Origin: Candidatus Dormiibacterota bacterium
Lineage (GTDB): Bacteria > Chloroflexota > Dormibacteria > Dormibacterales > Dormibacteraceae
Reading direction: 5' to 3'
DNA length: 64,000 bases
Assembly (NCBI GenBank): GCA_024280995.1
Contig: JAMXLM010000002.1
Location: 1-64,000, forward strand
Below, piece by piece: positions 20,186 through 31,163 of the stretch; the stretch's first letter is position 1; every line of letters begins with the position of its first letter. Made by a program: the position numbers and the translations under genes. A model generated the notes under the pieces. It searched no databases. It had not been told where the DNA came from and saw only the letters and a program-made list of their open reading frames with translations.

Positions 20186-22164
20186 CCCGACTCTTCCGCC
20201 TGCCGCCGTCGCCGATCGAGAGCTCGGTCGAGGGAAGGCTGTTCGTGTTCGCGGGCTTTGCGGTCGCGGTTCTCGCGATCGTCCTCTACGGCCAGGACTA
20301 CGTGGTCCCGATCGCGGGTGTCCTGGTCGCGGCGGCGGGCCACGTCGTCAGCTACCGGGAGCGGAATTCGAGGCGCACCTTCTGGCGCCAGACGCTACTC
20401 GCGACGCTGGTCTTCGGCGCGCTCTTCTACGTGCTCAGCGACTCAGCGCTCGCGCTCTTCGGCGGCATCCTCCCGCAGGCGAACTTCGCCATCCTTCTGG
20501 TTGCCATCACGAGCTTCGACCTGAAGACGCGACGCAACTGCTACTCGAGCATGTGGATCAGCCTCGCCATCCTTTACCTGGCCGCCGTCTACGCCTGGGA
20601 CTACGCGTTCGGCCTTCTGCTCGTGGGGTGGACCTTCTGCCTCGCGGCCTTCTGGACTGCCTCGCACCTCCGCCGCAACGAGGCGGCGTTCCGCCTGCCC
20701 GCGAGAGCGGTGGCGGTCGCCGCGGTCGTCGCGCTTTTCAGCGGCGTGGTGTGGTTCGTCGTCACGCCACAACCATCCGGTGCGCCGGTGTCGCCGCTGG
20801 TCGTTTCGCTGCCCAACTTCACGAGCTTCAAGGGCGACATGGAGAGCCCGGCGCTGCCGTTGGTTCAGATCGCCGGCGACCCGACCGGGGCGACGAGCAG
20901 CGTCGACCTTCACTACCGCGGCCGGCTCGGAGATTCGCCGGTCATGTACGTGCGCACCGGCGCGCCGGCCTATTGGCGCGGCCTGGTATTCGACACCTAC
21001 CGCGACGGGGTGTGGACGGCATCGATCAGGGACTACCAGCAGCTCGAGCCGTACGTGCCCCCTCGCGTCCTGCCCCCGGCGCCGCCGGACAATCTCGGAA
21101 CCTTCGTGCAGACGTTCCGGGTGCTCCGCGACATGCCCGGGGTGATCAGCGCGGCCTACCCGGTCGAGAGTCTGTACGCGCCCGTTTCGGGGCTGCGCGA
21201 AGACGCGTACGGAACCTTCCACACACCGGAGCAGCTGCGGGCGGGGCAGACGTACAGCGTGGTCTCGTACCTGCCCAACCTCACCGCGGGCGTGCTTCGA
21301 ACGGACGCGCCCCTCGACCAGCTGCCGGACCACTTCCTGACCTATTCCGATGTCGGCGCGCTCTCGGACCGAGCCATCGCGCTCGCTGCGAGCGTCACGC
21401 GTGACCAGCCGACCTACTTCGACAAGGTCATGGCCCTCACGACGTACCTGCAGACGAACTACCGCTACACGCTCGACCTGCCGCCCGTGCCCAGCGGGCG
21501 CGACCCGGTCGACTGGTTCCTGTTCGATGTCAAGACCGGTTACTGCGAGCAGTTCGCCACCGCCGAGACGCTGCTGTTGCGCAGCCAGGGCATACCGGCC
21601 AGGCTGGCCACCGGCTACGCGACAGGCGATTACGACCCGGTCCTGAACCAGGCGGTCGTGCGCGAGCGCGACGCCCACGCCTGGGTCGAGGTCTGGTTTC
21701 CGCGCCACGGCTGGGTGCCCGTCGACCCGACACCCGGGGTCTCGCCGCTGGCGGCGACGCAGTTCCCCAGCCACTGGGCCGCGGGTGGGGTCGCGAGGTT
21801 GCTCCCGCACCTGACGGTCGGTGCGCCGGCGTCCGCGCTTGGTTCGATCGGCGCGCTGGCGTTGCTGCCCGCGGCGCTCGGCATCGCGGTGGTAGTCGCG
21901 GTCCTCTACGCGTGGCTGCGCCGGCGCCGGTGGGTGGCGCGGCGAAGGCCGCAGCCGGGGGAGGTGGAATTGCTCCGGCTGTACGAAAGATTGCAGCGGC
22001 GCCTTGGCCGCCGCCGCGCGCCGCCCGAGACGCCGCTCGAATACCAGCGCTCGATCGAGTCCGCGCTCCTGGAGGAGGTCACGCGCGCCGTCAACGAAGG
22101 CGCGTACGCCCGCCGCTGGCCCGAGCCGCGACGGGTTCGCGAGATGGCGCAGCGGATATCCTGA
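20182..22164 (+). CDS. Transglutaminase-like (TgpA/DUF3488-type) membrane protein
   Basis: Multiple N-terminal TM, DVKTGYCEQFATAETLLLRSQGIPARLATGY...RDAHAWVEVWFPRHGWVPVDPTPG; GTGA overlap with DUF58 gene (ATG at 20173 also possible). Confidence 0.92.
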   Translation: MTRLFRLPPSPIESSVEGRLFVFAGFAVAVLAIVLYGQDYVVPIAGVLVAAAGHVVSYRERNSRRTFWRQTLLATLVFGALFYVLSDSALALFGGILPQANFAILLVAITSFDLKTRRNCYSSMWISLAILYLAAVYAWDYAFGLLLVGWTFCLAAFWTASHLRRNEAAFRLPARAVAVAAVVALFSGVVWFVVTPQPSGAPVSPLVVSLPNFTSFKGDMESPALPLVQIAGDPTGATSSVDLHYRGRLGDSPVMYVRTGAPAYWRGLVFDTYRDGVWTASIRDYQQLEPYVPPRVLPPAPPDNLGTFVQTFRVLRDMPGVISAAYPVESLYAPVSGLREDAYGTFHTPEQLRAGQTYSVVSYLPNLTAGVLRTDAPLDQLPDHFLTYSDVGALSDRAIALAASVTRDQPTYFDKVMALTTYLQTNYRYTLDLPPVPSGRDPVDWFLFDVKTGYCEQFATAETLLLRSQGIPARLATGYATGDYDPVLNQAVVRERDAHAWVEVWFPRHGWVPVDPTPGVSPLAATQFPSHWAAGGVARLLPHLTVGAPASALGSIGALALLPAALGIAVVVAVLYAWLRRRRWVARRRPQPGEVELLRLYERLQRRLGRRRAPPETPLEYQRSIESALLEEVTRAVNEGAYARRWPEPRRVREMAQRIS

Positions 22165-22169
22165 ATCCG

Positions 22170-23957
22170 ATGGCCCAAGCGACCAAGGTGACGGGCGCGG
22201 AGAACGTCCGTTGGGACCTCAGCGACCTGTTCCAGTCCCCCGACGATCCCGCCATCGAAACGGCGCTGAGTCAGCAGCTCGAGCTCGCGCAGACCTTTGA
22301 GACGAAGTACAAGGGCAAGGTCGCGACCCTCGAGCCGGCCGCTTTCGTGGAGATGATGCGAGAGCTAGCCGACTACGAGGAGTCGGCGATGCTGCCGGAG
22401 GTCTACTCGTACATGCTTCACAGCCAGGACACTCAGGACCACGCCGCCGGCCGGCTCCTGGGTCGAGTGCGAGAGGCGTCCGCCGAGCGCGGCGTCCACC
22501 TGGTTTTCTTCCCGCTCGAGCTCGCGCAGATCAGCGACGAGAAAGCGGAAAAGCTCTACGCCAACCCTGAGGCTGCCGCTTTCAGGCACTTCGTCGAACA
22601 CGAGCGCATGTTCCGGAAGCACCAGCTGTCGGAGCCCGAAGAGCGTGTGCTGACCGATTTCAGCCCAGTCGGCAGCGGCGCATGGGTTCGCCTATTCGAC
22701 GAGCTGATCGGGCGGATTCGGGTCGACTACGAGGGCGAGCAACTGCCGCTGGACAGCGCCCTGGTCCTCATCCGCGAGCCCGATCGGGAGGTTCGGCGCA
22801 AGGCCAACGACGCGATCACCGAAGCTCTTCGCGGCGACATCCGCACGCGCGGCTACATCTTCAACATCATCCTCCAGGACAAGTCGATCGACGACCGAGT
22901 TCGCGACTTCCCGAGCTGGATAAGCTCGCGCAACCTGGCCAACGAGACATCGGACGCGGCGGTCCAGGCGCTGGTCGAAGCGGTGACAGGTCGTTACGAC
23001 GTCTGCATCCGCTACTACCGCGTCAAGCGAAAGCTGCTCGGCGTCGGTGACCTGCACGAGTGGGACCGGTACGCCCCGATCAGCGACACGACGCGCGACC
23101 TCATGTGGGACGAAGCAAAAGAGCTGGTCCTCGGCTCCTACACGCGCTTCTCGCCGCGGGTCGGCAAGCTCATCGAGCAGTTCTTCGCCGACAGCTGGAT
23201 CGACGCGCCGGTCCTGCCCGGCAAGTCCGGCGGGGCGTACTGCATGCCGGTCACCCCGCACCACCACCCATACGTCCTGCTGAACTTCACCGGCAAGCTT
23301 CGTGACGCGCTGACGCTTGCCCACGAGCTTGGCCACGGCCTGCACGACCGGCTCGCCACGAAGCAGCACATCTTCGACTACCACCCGCCGCTGACCCTTG
23401 CCGAGACCGCGTCGGTCTTCGGCGAGGCGCTGACGTTCGACCGGATCATGGCCGAGGAAAAGGACCCGAAGGTCCGGCTGGCGATGCTTTGCTACCAGTG
23501 CGAGGACGCTTTCTCGACCGTCTTCCGCCAGGTGGCGTTCAACCGCTACGAGGACGCCAGCCACACCGCCCGTCGCACAGAGGGGGAGCTGTCTGTCGAA
23601 CAGCTGGGCGAGATCTTCCAGGAGAAGCTCCAGGCGATGTTCGGCGACGCGCTCACCCTGACCGACGACCACAAGGTCTGGTGGAGCTACGTCAGCCACT
23701 TCCTGCACACCCCGGGCTACGTCTACGCGTACGCCTTCGGCAACCTGCTGGCGCTGTCGGTGTACCAGCGCTACCGCGAAGGGGCGCTGACGGTGGACGA
23801 CTACCTCGACTTCCTCGCGGCGGGCGGCTCGACCCGCCCAGACGAGCTTGTCAAGCGGATCGGGATGGACATCACCGATCCCGGATTCTGGGATGCGGGC
23901 CTGCAAATCCTCGACGGAATGGTGAAAGAGGTCGAGCGCCTTTCAGACGCTCGATAA
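22170..23957 (+). CDS. pepF: M3 family oligoendopeptidase F
   Basis: LTLAHELGHGLHDRLA zinc motif, full-length M3 architecture. Confidence 0.93.
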   Translation: MAQATKVTGAENVRWDLSDLFQSPDDPAIETALSQQLELAQTFETKYKGKVATLEPAAFVEMMRELADYEESAMLPEVYSYMLHSQDTQDHAAGRLLGRVREASAERGVHLVFFPLELAQISDEKAEKLYANPEAAAFRHFVEHERMFRKHQLSEPEERVLTDFSPVGSGAWVRLFDELIGRIRVDYEGEQLPLDSALVLIREPDREVRRKANDAITEALRGDIRTRGYIFNIILQDKSIDDRVRDFPSWISSRNLANETSDAAVQALVEAVTGRYDVCIRYYRVKRKLLGVGDLHEWDRYAPISDTTRDLMWDEAKELVLGSYTRFSPRVGKLIEQFFADSWIDAPVLPGKSGGAYCMPVTPHHHPYVLLNFTGKLRDALTLAHELGHGLHDRLATKQHIFDYHPPLTLAETASVFGEALTFDRIMAEEKDPKVRLAMLCYQCEDAFSTVFRQVAFNRYEDASHTARRTEGELSVEQLGEIFQEKLQAMFGDALTLTDDHKVWWSYVSHFLHTPGYVYAYAFGNLLALSVYQRYREGALTVDDYLDFLAAGGSTRPDELVKRIGMDITDPGFWDAGLQILDGMVKEVERLSDAR

Positions 23958-23987
23958 ACTTATTTTCGAGACCACCTAAAACCATTC

Positions 23988-24001
23988 CGCACATCTGTGC
24001 G
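23988..24001. promoter_or_regulatory. Perfect dyad immediately upstream of transketolase SD
   Basis: CGCACA-TC-TGTGCG followed by GAGGGGAG and ATG at 24013. Confidence 0.45.
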
Positions 24002-24012
24002 AGGGGAGTGAC

Positions 24013-25878
24013 ATGGCCGTCACCGAAACGGTTACCACGACGGATCTCGACTTCGCCCGCCAGCTCGGCCAGCAGCTTCGCGTCGATTCCATTCGCTGCA
24101 GCACAGCCGCCGGTTCGGGCCACCCGACCTCGTCGATGTCTGCAGCAGACCTCATCGCCGTCCTTCTTACCAAGTACCTGCAGTACGACTGGTCGAGGCC
24201 CAAGGATCCGAACAACGACCACCTGATCTACTCGAAGGGCCACGCGTCGCCCCTGTGCTACTCGATGTTCAAGGCCGCCGGGGCGATCACCGACGCCGAG
24301 CTGATGACCTTCCGCAAATTTGGGTCGCGCCTCGAAGGTCATCCGACGCCGGCGATCCCGTGGGTCGACGTGGCGACCGGCTCGCTGGGCCAAGGCCTTC
24401 CGATCGGGGTCGGCGTTGCGCTTGCGGGCCAGTACCTGGACAAGCTGCCGTACCACGTGTGGGTTTTGTGCGGAGACTCCGAGCTGGCGGAAGGCTCCAT
24501 CTGGGAGGCCCTCGACAAAGCTGGCCACTACCAGCTCTCGAACCTCACCGCGATCTGGGACATCAACCGGCTCGGCCAGCGCGGACCGACCGAGTACGAG
24601 TGGAACCTTGACGTCTATCGCCGGCGCGTCGAGTCTTTCGGCTGCTTCCCGATCGTCATCGACGGGCACGACGTGAGCTCTATCGACCGCGCGTTCGGCG
24701 AGGCGCTTTCGAACACCGGCAAGCCGACGGTGATCATCGCCAAGACGATCAAGGGCAAGGGCTTTTCCGAGATCGAGAACAAGGACGGCTGGCACGGGAA
24801 GACCCTGCCCCCGGACATGGCTGAGCGCGCGATCAAGGAGCTCGGCGGCCTCCGTCACCTGAAGGTCAAGACCCAGAAGCCAGAGCGCGGGCCGGCGCCA
24901 AAGCGGCCCGCCGCCTCTGAGCCGGTGCTCCCGACCTACAAGAAGGAGGACAAGGTCGCCACGCGCAAGGCGTACGGCGATGCGCTCCTCGCCCTGGCCG
25001 CCATCCCCGAGGTTGTAGCGATGGACGGCGAGGTGTCCAACTCGACCCACTCGGACGAGTTCGCGAAGGCCCATCCGGACCGGTTCTTCGAGATCTGGAT
25101 CGCCGAGCAGCAGCTTGTCGCGACCGCGGTGGGAATGAGCGTGCGCGGCTACAAGCCGTTTGCATCGACTTTCGCGGCCTTCTTCAGCCGCGCCTACGAT
25201 TTCGTCCGCATGGCCGCCATCTCGCAGGCGAACATCCGGCTTACGGGCTCGCACGCCGGAGTCGAGATCGGACAGGACGGGCCGTCGCAGATGGCGCTCG
25301 AGGACCTTGCGTCGATGCGGGCGATCCACGGTTCGACGGTGCTCTACCCGTGCGACCCGAACCAGACGGCCAAGCTCACGCGGATCATGGCCGACACCTC
25401 GGGCATCGTTTTCATGCGCACGACGCGTGGCGCCTACCCGACCATCTACGGAGGGGGGGAGACGTTCAAGGTCGGCGGCTCGAAGGTGCTGCGCCAGAGC
25501 GCCAAGGACAAAGTCACCCTCATCGGCGCGGGCGTGACGCTGCACAACTGCCTTGCCGCGGCCGACGCGCTCGCTGCGAAGAAGATCCCGGTCCGCGTCA
25601 TCGACCTGTACTCGGTGAAGCCGGTGGACGTGAAGACGCTGCGCGAGGCGGCCCGCGTCACCAAAGGCCGGCTAGTTGTGGTCGAGGACCACTACCCCGA
25701 AGGCGGGCTCGGCGCCGCGGTGCTTGAAGCGCTGGCAAACGATCCACCGGTGCGGCTGGTGCACCTGGCTGTGAAGGGCATGCCTACGTCGGGCACGGCC
25801 GAGGAGCTCATGAACGCCGCCGGGATCTCGACCCGCCACGTCGTGGCCGCCGCGACCAGGCTGGCGCAGGCGAAGTGA
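24013..25878 (+). CDS. tkt: Transketolase
   Basis: STAAGSGHPTSSMSAADL, GDSELAEGSIWEALDKAG, full-length TK with C-terminal domains. Confidence 0.96.
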   Translation: MAVTETVTTTDLDFARQLGQQLRVDSIRCSTAAGSGHPTSSMSAADLIAVLLTKYLQYDWSRPKDPNNDHLIYSKGHASPLCYSMFKAAGAITDAELMTFRKFGSRLEGHPTPAIPWVDVATGSLGQGLPIGVGVALAGQYLDKLPYHVWVLCGDSELAEGSIWEALDKAGHYQLSNLTAIWDINRLGQRGPTEYEWNLDVYRRRVESFGCFPIVIDGHDVSSIDRAFGEALSNTGKPTVIIAKTIKGKGFSEIENKDGWHGKTLPPDMAERAIKELGGLRHLKVKTQKPERGPAPKRPAASEPVLPTYKKEDKVATRKAYGDALLALAAIPEVVAMDGEVSNSTHSDEFAKAHPDRFFEIWIAEQQLVATAVGMSVRGYKPFASTFAAFFSRAYDFVRMAAISQANIRLTGSHAGVEIGQDGPSQMALEDLASMRAIHGSTVLYPCDPNQTAKLTRIMADTSGIVFMRTTRGAYPTIYGGGETFKVGGSKVLRQSAKDKVTLIGAGVTLHNCLAAADALAAKKIPVRVIDLYSVKPVDVKTLREAARVTKGRLVVVEDHYPEGGLGAAVLEALANDPPVRLVHLAVKGMPTSGTAEELMNAAGISTRHVVAAATRLAQAK

Positions 25879-28664
25879 TGGCGACCGCAACCACCTCCAG
25901 GCCGAACCCGATCAAGGAGCTCCGCGCCGAAGGCCAGTCTCTATGGCTGGACAACATCCGCCGACAGCTGGTCTCGTCCGGCGAGCTCGCGCGCCTTCGC
26001 GATGAAGGGCTGACGGGCGTCACCTCCAACCCGACCATCTTCGACAAGGCCGTGAGCGGCTCGAGCGACTACGACGAGGCGATGGTCGAGCTGGTCCGTG
26101 AAGGCAAGAAGCCCGCCGACATGCTGTGGGACCTGATGATCGAAGACGTCCAGGCCGCGGCCGACGTGTTCCGGCCGGTGTACGACAAGACAAAGGGCAA
26201 GGACGGCTTCGTCAGCATCGAGGTCGGGCCGACGATCGCCAACAGCACGCAGAAGACCATCAAGTTCGCCGAATACCTGCACGACCGATGCCAGCGGCCG
26301 AGCGTGATGGTCAAGATCCCCGCCACCAAAGAGGGATTGCCCGCCATCGAGGATCAGATCTCCAAGGGCAACAACATCAACATCACGCTGATCTTCTCGG
26401 TCGACCGCTACGCCGAGGTGGTCGAGGCCTTCATGTCCGGGCTCGAGAAGCTGCAGCGCGCCGGTGGCGACGTGAGCAAGGTGGCAAGCGTCGCGAGCTT
26501 CTTCGTCAGTCGCGTCGACACGAAGGTCGACAAGCAGCTCGCCGAGAAGATCAACGCGTCGCCCGATCCTCGCGAAAAAGGAGCGATCGAGCGTCTTTAC
26601 GGCAAGGCGGCCATCGCGAACTCGAAGATGGCCTATGAGCGCTGGAAGGAGCTGTTCGGCACGTCGCGCTGGGAGAAGCTGGAGAAGGCCGGCGCGCGCA
26701 CGCAGCGCTGCCTGTGGGCAAGCACCTCGACCAAGGACCCGCGCTACCCGGACACCTACTACGTCGAGGAGCTGATCGGCCCGGAGACCGTCGATACGAT
26801 TCCGCCGGCGACTCTCGCGGCGTTCCGCGAGCACGGCGAGGTTCGGCGAAGCATCGATGAAAACGTGGACCTGGCCCGGCGGCAGCTGAAGCAGCTCGCG
26901 GACATCGGAGTCGACATGCGCCAGGTCACCGACGAGCTCGAGACCGAAGGGGTCGACCAGTTCGTCAAATCCTTCGACAACCTGCTCGACACGCTGCGCA
27001 ACAAGGCGAAGGACATCAAGGCGGGCAAGGGCCCGCGGCAGTGGTACAGCCTCGGTGGCCTGCAGCCCGCCGTTGACGCGCAGCTGGCGAAGCTCAAGAA
27101 GGACGACGCGCCACGTCGCCTTTGGGCCAAGGATTCGACGCTGTGGACCCCCGACCCCGCGAAACGGCAGGAGATCCACGACCGCCTCGGATGGCTCGAC
27201 GTCGCGGACAAGATGCAGGAGAAGGTGGGGGAGCTGCGCGACCTCGCCGCACAGGGCCGCAAGTTCACCGACGTGGTTCTGCTCGGCATGGGCGGTTCGA
27301 GCCTGTGTCCGGACGTCCTCCGCCACACGTTCGGCACGGTGAAGGGCCATCCGAAGCTGCACGTACTTGACACGACCGACCCGGCGACCATCCTGAGCGT
27401 CCGGGCGAAGATCAACCTCGCCAGGTCGCTGTTCGTCGTCGCGTCCAAGTCGGGCGAGACGACCGAGACGCTGTCGCATTTCGCCTATTTCTTCGACCAG
27501 ACAAAGAAGAACGGCAAGCAGTTCGCCGCGATCACCGACCCGGGCACGTCGCTCGAGAAGCTGGCGAAGGAAAACGGATGCCGCTGGATCTTCTCCAACC
27601 CGCCTGACATCGGTGGCCGCTACTCCGCGTTGTCCTACTTCGGCCTCGTGCCGGGCGCGCTGATGGGCGTCGACGTCGCCGAGCTTCTGGAGCGAGCGGT
27701 GGAGATGGAGCACTCGTGCGCGGACTCGGTGCCGGTCGACACCAACCCGGGTGTGTGGCTGGGCGCGGTGATGGGCAAGTTTGCGACCCAGGGTCGTAAC
27801 AAGGTCACGCTGATCACGTCGCCGAAGGTGGCGACCTTTGGCTACTGGGTCGAGCAGCTCATCGCCGAGAGCACGGGCAAGGAAGGCAAGGGCATCGTGC
27901 CGATCGAGGGCGAGCCTGTCGGCAAACCGACCGTCTATGGCCCCGACCGCCTCTTCGTCCACATCCGCATGGACGCGGACCCGCCGAATCGTAAGGTGAA
28001 GGCGCTGGAGAAGGCCGGCGAGCCGGTGATCACGCTGACGCTGCGCGACAAGCTCGACCTCGGCGGTGAATTCTTCAGGTGGGAGGTGGCGGTTGCGATC
28101 GCCGGTTCGATCCTCGGAATCGACGCCTTCGACCAGCCCAACGTGCAGGAGTCGAAGGACAACACCAAGAAAGTGCTTGCCACCTTCAAGAGCCGGGGCA
28201 AGCTCCCTGCGGTCGAGTCGGTGGCCGCGGCGAAGGCAAAGTCCGGGCTGGTGTCGCTGATCGGGCGCGCCAAGAAGGGCGCCTACTTCGCGATCATGGC
28301 CTACACCGCGCGCACGCCGGCTTCTGAGGCGGCGATCGCCGCGATCCGGAGCTCGGTCCGCGACACGACGGGGATCGCCACGACCGCGGGCTACGGCCCG
28401 CGCTTCCTCCACTCGACCGGCCAGCTGCACAAAGGCGGGCCGAAGACCGGCCTGTTCCTCCAGATCGTGCAGGACGACACGAAGGACGTCTCGATCCCCG
28501 GGCAGCCGTACACGTTCTCCGTCCTCAAGCAAGCGCAGGCGATCGGCGACCTGCAGTCGCTGACGTCGCGAAGGTTGCCGGTGCTGCGCGTCACTCTGGG
28601 CAAGACGCCGACCCTGGGCTGGAAAGCCCTCGCGACCGCCGTTCGCGCGGCCGTGCGTTCATAG
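25878..28664 (+). CDS. tal-pgi: Bifunctional transaldolase / glucose-6-phosphate isomerase
   Basis: N-terminal transaldolase (GVTSNPTIFDKAVSGSSDYDEA) fused to PGI (VLLGMGGSSLCPDVLR, VVASKSGETTET). Confidence 0.95.
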   Translation: MATATTSRPNPIKELRAEGQSLWLDNIRRQLVSSGELARLRDEGLTGVTSNPTIFDKAVSGSSDYDEAMVELVREGKKPADMLWDLMIEDVQAAADVFRPVYDKTKGKDGFVSIEVGPTIANSTQKTIKFAEYLHDRCQRPSVMVKIPATKEGLPAIEDQISKGNNINITLIFSVDRYAEVVEAFMSGLEKLQRAGGDVSKVASVASFFVSRVDTKVDKQLAEKINASPDPREKGAIERLYGKAAIANSKMAYERWKELFGTSRWEKLEKAGARTQRCLWASTSTKDPRYPDTYYVEELIGPETVDTIPPATLAAFREHGEVRRSIDENVDLARRQLKQLADIGVDMRQVTDELETEGVDQFVKSFDNLLDTLRNKAKDIKAGKGPRQWYSLGGLQPAVDAQLAKLKKDDAPRRLWAKDSTLWTPDPAKRQEIHDRLGWLDVADKMQEKVGELRDLAAQGRKFTDVVLLGMGGSSLCPDVLRHTFGTVKGHPKLHVLDTTDPATILSVRAKINLARSLFVVASKSGETTETLSHFAYFFDQTKKNGKQFAAITDPGTSLEKLAKENGCRWIFSNPPDIGGRYSALSYFGLVPGALMGVDVAELLERAVEMEHSCADSVPVDTNPGVWLGAVMGKFATQGRNKVTLITSPKVATFGYWVEQLIAESTGKEGKGIVPIEGEPVGKPTVYGPDRLFVHIRMDADPPNRKVKALEKAGEPVITLTLRDKLDLGGEFFRWEVAVAIAGSILGIDAFDQPNVQESKDNTKKVLATFKSRGKLPAVESVAAAKAKSGLVSLIGRAKKGAYFAIMAYTARTPASEAAIAAIRSSVRDTTGIATTAGYGPRFLHSTGQLHKGGPKTGLFLQIVQDDTKDVSIPGQPYTFSVLKQAQAIGDLQSLTSRRLPVLRVTLGKTPTLGWKALATAVRAAVRS

Positions 28665-28710
28665 TGCCGGGCCACCCCGCGTCCACGCGGCCGGCGGAGG
28701 CAGGGCACTA

Positions 28711-29634
28711 ATGGAAATCGGATTCATCGGCCTCGGGCGGATGGGCGGCAACATGGCGCTGCGCCTCAGCCAGCGCGGGCATCGCGTCATCGGCTTCGAC
28801 CTCAACCCGGCGACGGTGCAGTCATACGGCGCGCAGGGATTGGTCGGCGCGGGCGCCTGGAAGGACTTCGTCTCGGCCTTCGAGAGCAAGCCGAGGGTGA
28901 TGTGGATCATGGTCCCGGCCGGCGACCCAACGACTCAGGCCATCGACCAGCTGATCTCGCTCGGGGACGCCGGAGACATCATCGTCGACGGCGGCAACAC
29001 CAACTGGAAGATCGCGCTGGACGACGCCGCCAGGGTCAAGGCGAAAGGCATGCACTACGTCGACGCCGGCACGTCGGGCGGGATCTGGGGCCACGACCTC
29101 GGGTACTGCCTGATGGTGGGCGCAGAGCCGGACGTCTACGAGCACATCACGCCGCTCCTCGAGGACCTGGCGCCCGACGGCGGTGGCCTGGTCCACACCG
29201 GCCCTGAAGGCTCGGGTCACTTCGTGAAGATGGTGCACAACGGCATCGAGTACGGCTTGATGCAGGCTTACGCCGAAGGCTTCCAGGTCATGAAGAGCTC
29301 GAGGACTTTTCCGAACATGGACATGCGCGCCATCGCCGAGGCGTGGCGTACGGGAAGCGTCATCCGCTCGTGGCTGCTCGACCTGACCGCGCGCGGCCTG
29401 TCGCAGGACCCCGAGCTCTCGACGATCAAAGGATGGGTCGAGGACACCGGCGAGGGTCGCTGGACGGTCGAGGCCGCGATCGAGGAGTCGGTGCCGACGC
29501 CCGTGATCGCCGAGTCGCTCTTCGCCCGCTTCCGGAGCAGGATGGAGAACAGCTTCGGTGACCGGATGCTCGCGATGATGCGCGCGCAGTTCGGTGGGCA
29601 CGCCGTCGTCAAGGAAGACCCGCCTCAAAAGTGA
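28711..29634 (+). CDS. gnd: 6-phosphogluconate dehydrogenase (decarboxylating)
   Basis: MEIGFIGLGRMGGNMALRLSQRGHRV; VDAGTSGGIWGHDLGYCLMVGA; HFVKMVHNGIEYGLMQAYAEGF. Confidence 0.95.
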   Translation: MEIGFIGLGRMGGNMALRLSQRGHRVIGFDLNPATVQSYGAQGLVGAGAWKDFVSAFESKPRVMWIMVPAGDPTTQAIDQLISLGDAGDIIVDGGNTNWKIALDDAARVKAKGMHYVDAGTSGGIWGHDLGYCLMVGAEPDVYEHITPLLEDLAPDGGGLVHTGPEGSGHFVKMVHNGIEYGLMQAYAEGFQVMKSSRTFPNMDMRAIAEAWRTGSVIRSWLLDLTARGLSQDPELSTIKGWVEDTGEGRWTVEAAIEESVPTPVIAESLFARFRSRMENSFGDRMLAMMRAQFGGHAVVKEDPPQK

Positions 29635-31163
29635 AGGTCGACGAGGCCCCCAACCCGCTGGCTGAGGGGCTGCACGATTACCGGATCGCCGATCCGGCGG
29701 TCATGGTCATCTTCGGCGCCACAGGCGACCTGAGCGGGCGCAAGCTGCTCCCGGCCCTTTACAACCTTGCCAAGCAGCGTTCCCTGCCGGCGGGCTTTGC
29801 GGTGGTCGGCGCGGCGATGAACGAGCTGTCCGACGACGACTTCCGCAAGCACGCGTCGGACAAGATCCACGAGTTCTCACGCACGCAGCCGATCGACGGT
29901 CGCGTGCTCGACGCCTTCCTTTCGTCGGTTTCGTACGTGAAGGTCGACTTCGGGCAGCTCGATGACTTCAAGACGCTGGCCAAGAAGCTGCAGCAGCTCG
30001 ATGATGCAAACCACGTTCCGGGCAATCGGATCTTCTACTGCGCCACGCCGCCGCCGACCTACCAGACCATCGCGCTCCAGCTGCAAGCCTCGGGCCTGAA
30101 CAAAGGCGAGGGCTACCACCGCATCGTCGTCGAGAAGCCGTTCGGCTCGGACCTGCAGTCGGCGCGGGAGCTGACGCAGACGCTGCAGAAGGTCTTCGCC
30201 GAGGACTCTGTCTACCGCATCGACCACTACCTGGGCAAGGAGACCGTCCAGAACATCCTCGCGTTCCGGTTCGCCAACTCGATCTTCGAGCCGGTGTGGA
30301 ACACCAACCTGATCGACTCCGTGCAGATCACGGTCGCCGAGGAGATCGGCATCGAGCAGCGGGGCGCGTACTACGACAGGGCGGGCGCGCTGCGCGACAT
30401 CATCCAGAACCACGGCCTTCAGCTGGTCACGCTGACGGCGATGGAGCCGCCGCTTGCCTTCGAGGCAGGCGCGGTGCGTGACGAGAAGGTGAAGGTGCTG
30501 CGCTCGATTCGTCCGCTGATCGGCGAGGACATCGAGCAGTCGACGGTCCGTGGGCAGTACGCCGCCGGATGGGTGCTGGGTGAGCAGGTCGTCGGCTATC
30601 GCGACGAGCAGAACGTGGCCCCTGACTCGCAGACGGAGACCTTCGCGGCGCTGCGACTGTTCGTCGACAACTGGCGCTGGGCCGGCGTTCCCTTCTACAT
30701 CCGCGCGGGCAAACGCATGCCCAAGCGCGTGACCGAGATCCGCATCCAGTTCAAGCGCCCCCCGCACCTGACCTTCGGCCGCGAGGCGATGAAGGAGGTC
30801 GACCCCAACGCGATCACTCTGCGCATCCAGCCGGAGGAGGGCATCTCGCTGAAGTTCGGCGCCAAGGTGCCAAGCGCCGGCCTGCGCATTCGCAGCGTGA
30901 CCATGGACTTCGAATACGTGACCTCGTTCCTGGTCGAAGCGCCCGAGGCATATGAGCGCCTGCTACTCGACTGCATGATCGGGGACCCGACGCTGTTCAC
31001 GCGTGCCGACGAGGTGGAGGCGGCATGGACGCTGGTCGACCCCATCGAGAACGCGTGGCGCAACGGGAGGCCGCCGCTGGGGACGTACCCGGCCGGCTCG
31101 TGGGGGCCGGACACGGCCGCGCAGCTTCTCCAGGGCGACGGCCGCGAGTGGCATCGGCCGTGA
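29631..31163 (+). CDS. zwf: Glucose-6-phosphate dehydrogenase
   Basis: VIFGATGDLSGRKLLPALYNL; VEKPFGSDLQSA; YRIDHYLGKETVQNILAFRFAN. Confidence 0.96.
   Translation: MKVDEAPNPLAEGLHDYRIADPAVMVIFGATGDLSGRKLLPALYNLAKQRSLPAGFAVVGAAMNELSDDDFRKHASDKIHEFSRTQPIDGRVLDAFLSSVSYVKVDFGQLDDFKTLAKKLQQLDDANHVPGNRIFYCATPPPTYQTIALQLQASGLNKGEGYHRIVVEKPFGSDLQSARELTQTLQKVFAEDSVYRIDHYLGKETVQNILAFRFANSIFEPVWNTNLIDSVQITVAEEIGIEQRGAYYDRAGALRDIIQNHGLQLVTLTAMEPPLAFEAGAVRDEKVKVLRSIRPLIGEDIEQSTVRGQYAAGWVLGEQVVGYRDEQNVAPDSQTETFAALRLFVDNWRWAGVPFYIRAGKRMPKRVTEIRIQFKRPPHLTFGREAMKEVDPNAITLRIQPEEGISLKFGAKVPSAGLRIRSVTMDFEYVTSFLVEAPEAYERLLLDCMIGDPTLFTRADEVEAAWTLVDPIENAWRNGRPPLGTYPAGSWGPDTAAQLLQGDGREWHRP

Noticed and set aside
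23872-25545. 557-aa minus-strand ORF antisense to pepF end and tkt
   Set aside because: Shadow ORF; the promoter/intergenic region lies inside it.
25941-28532. 863-aa minus-strand ORF antisense to tal-pgi
   Set aside because: Exact antisense of a conserved fusion enzyme; no recognisable domain, high D/V/L/R mirror composition.
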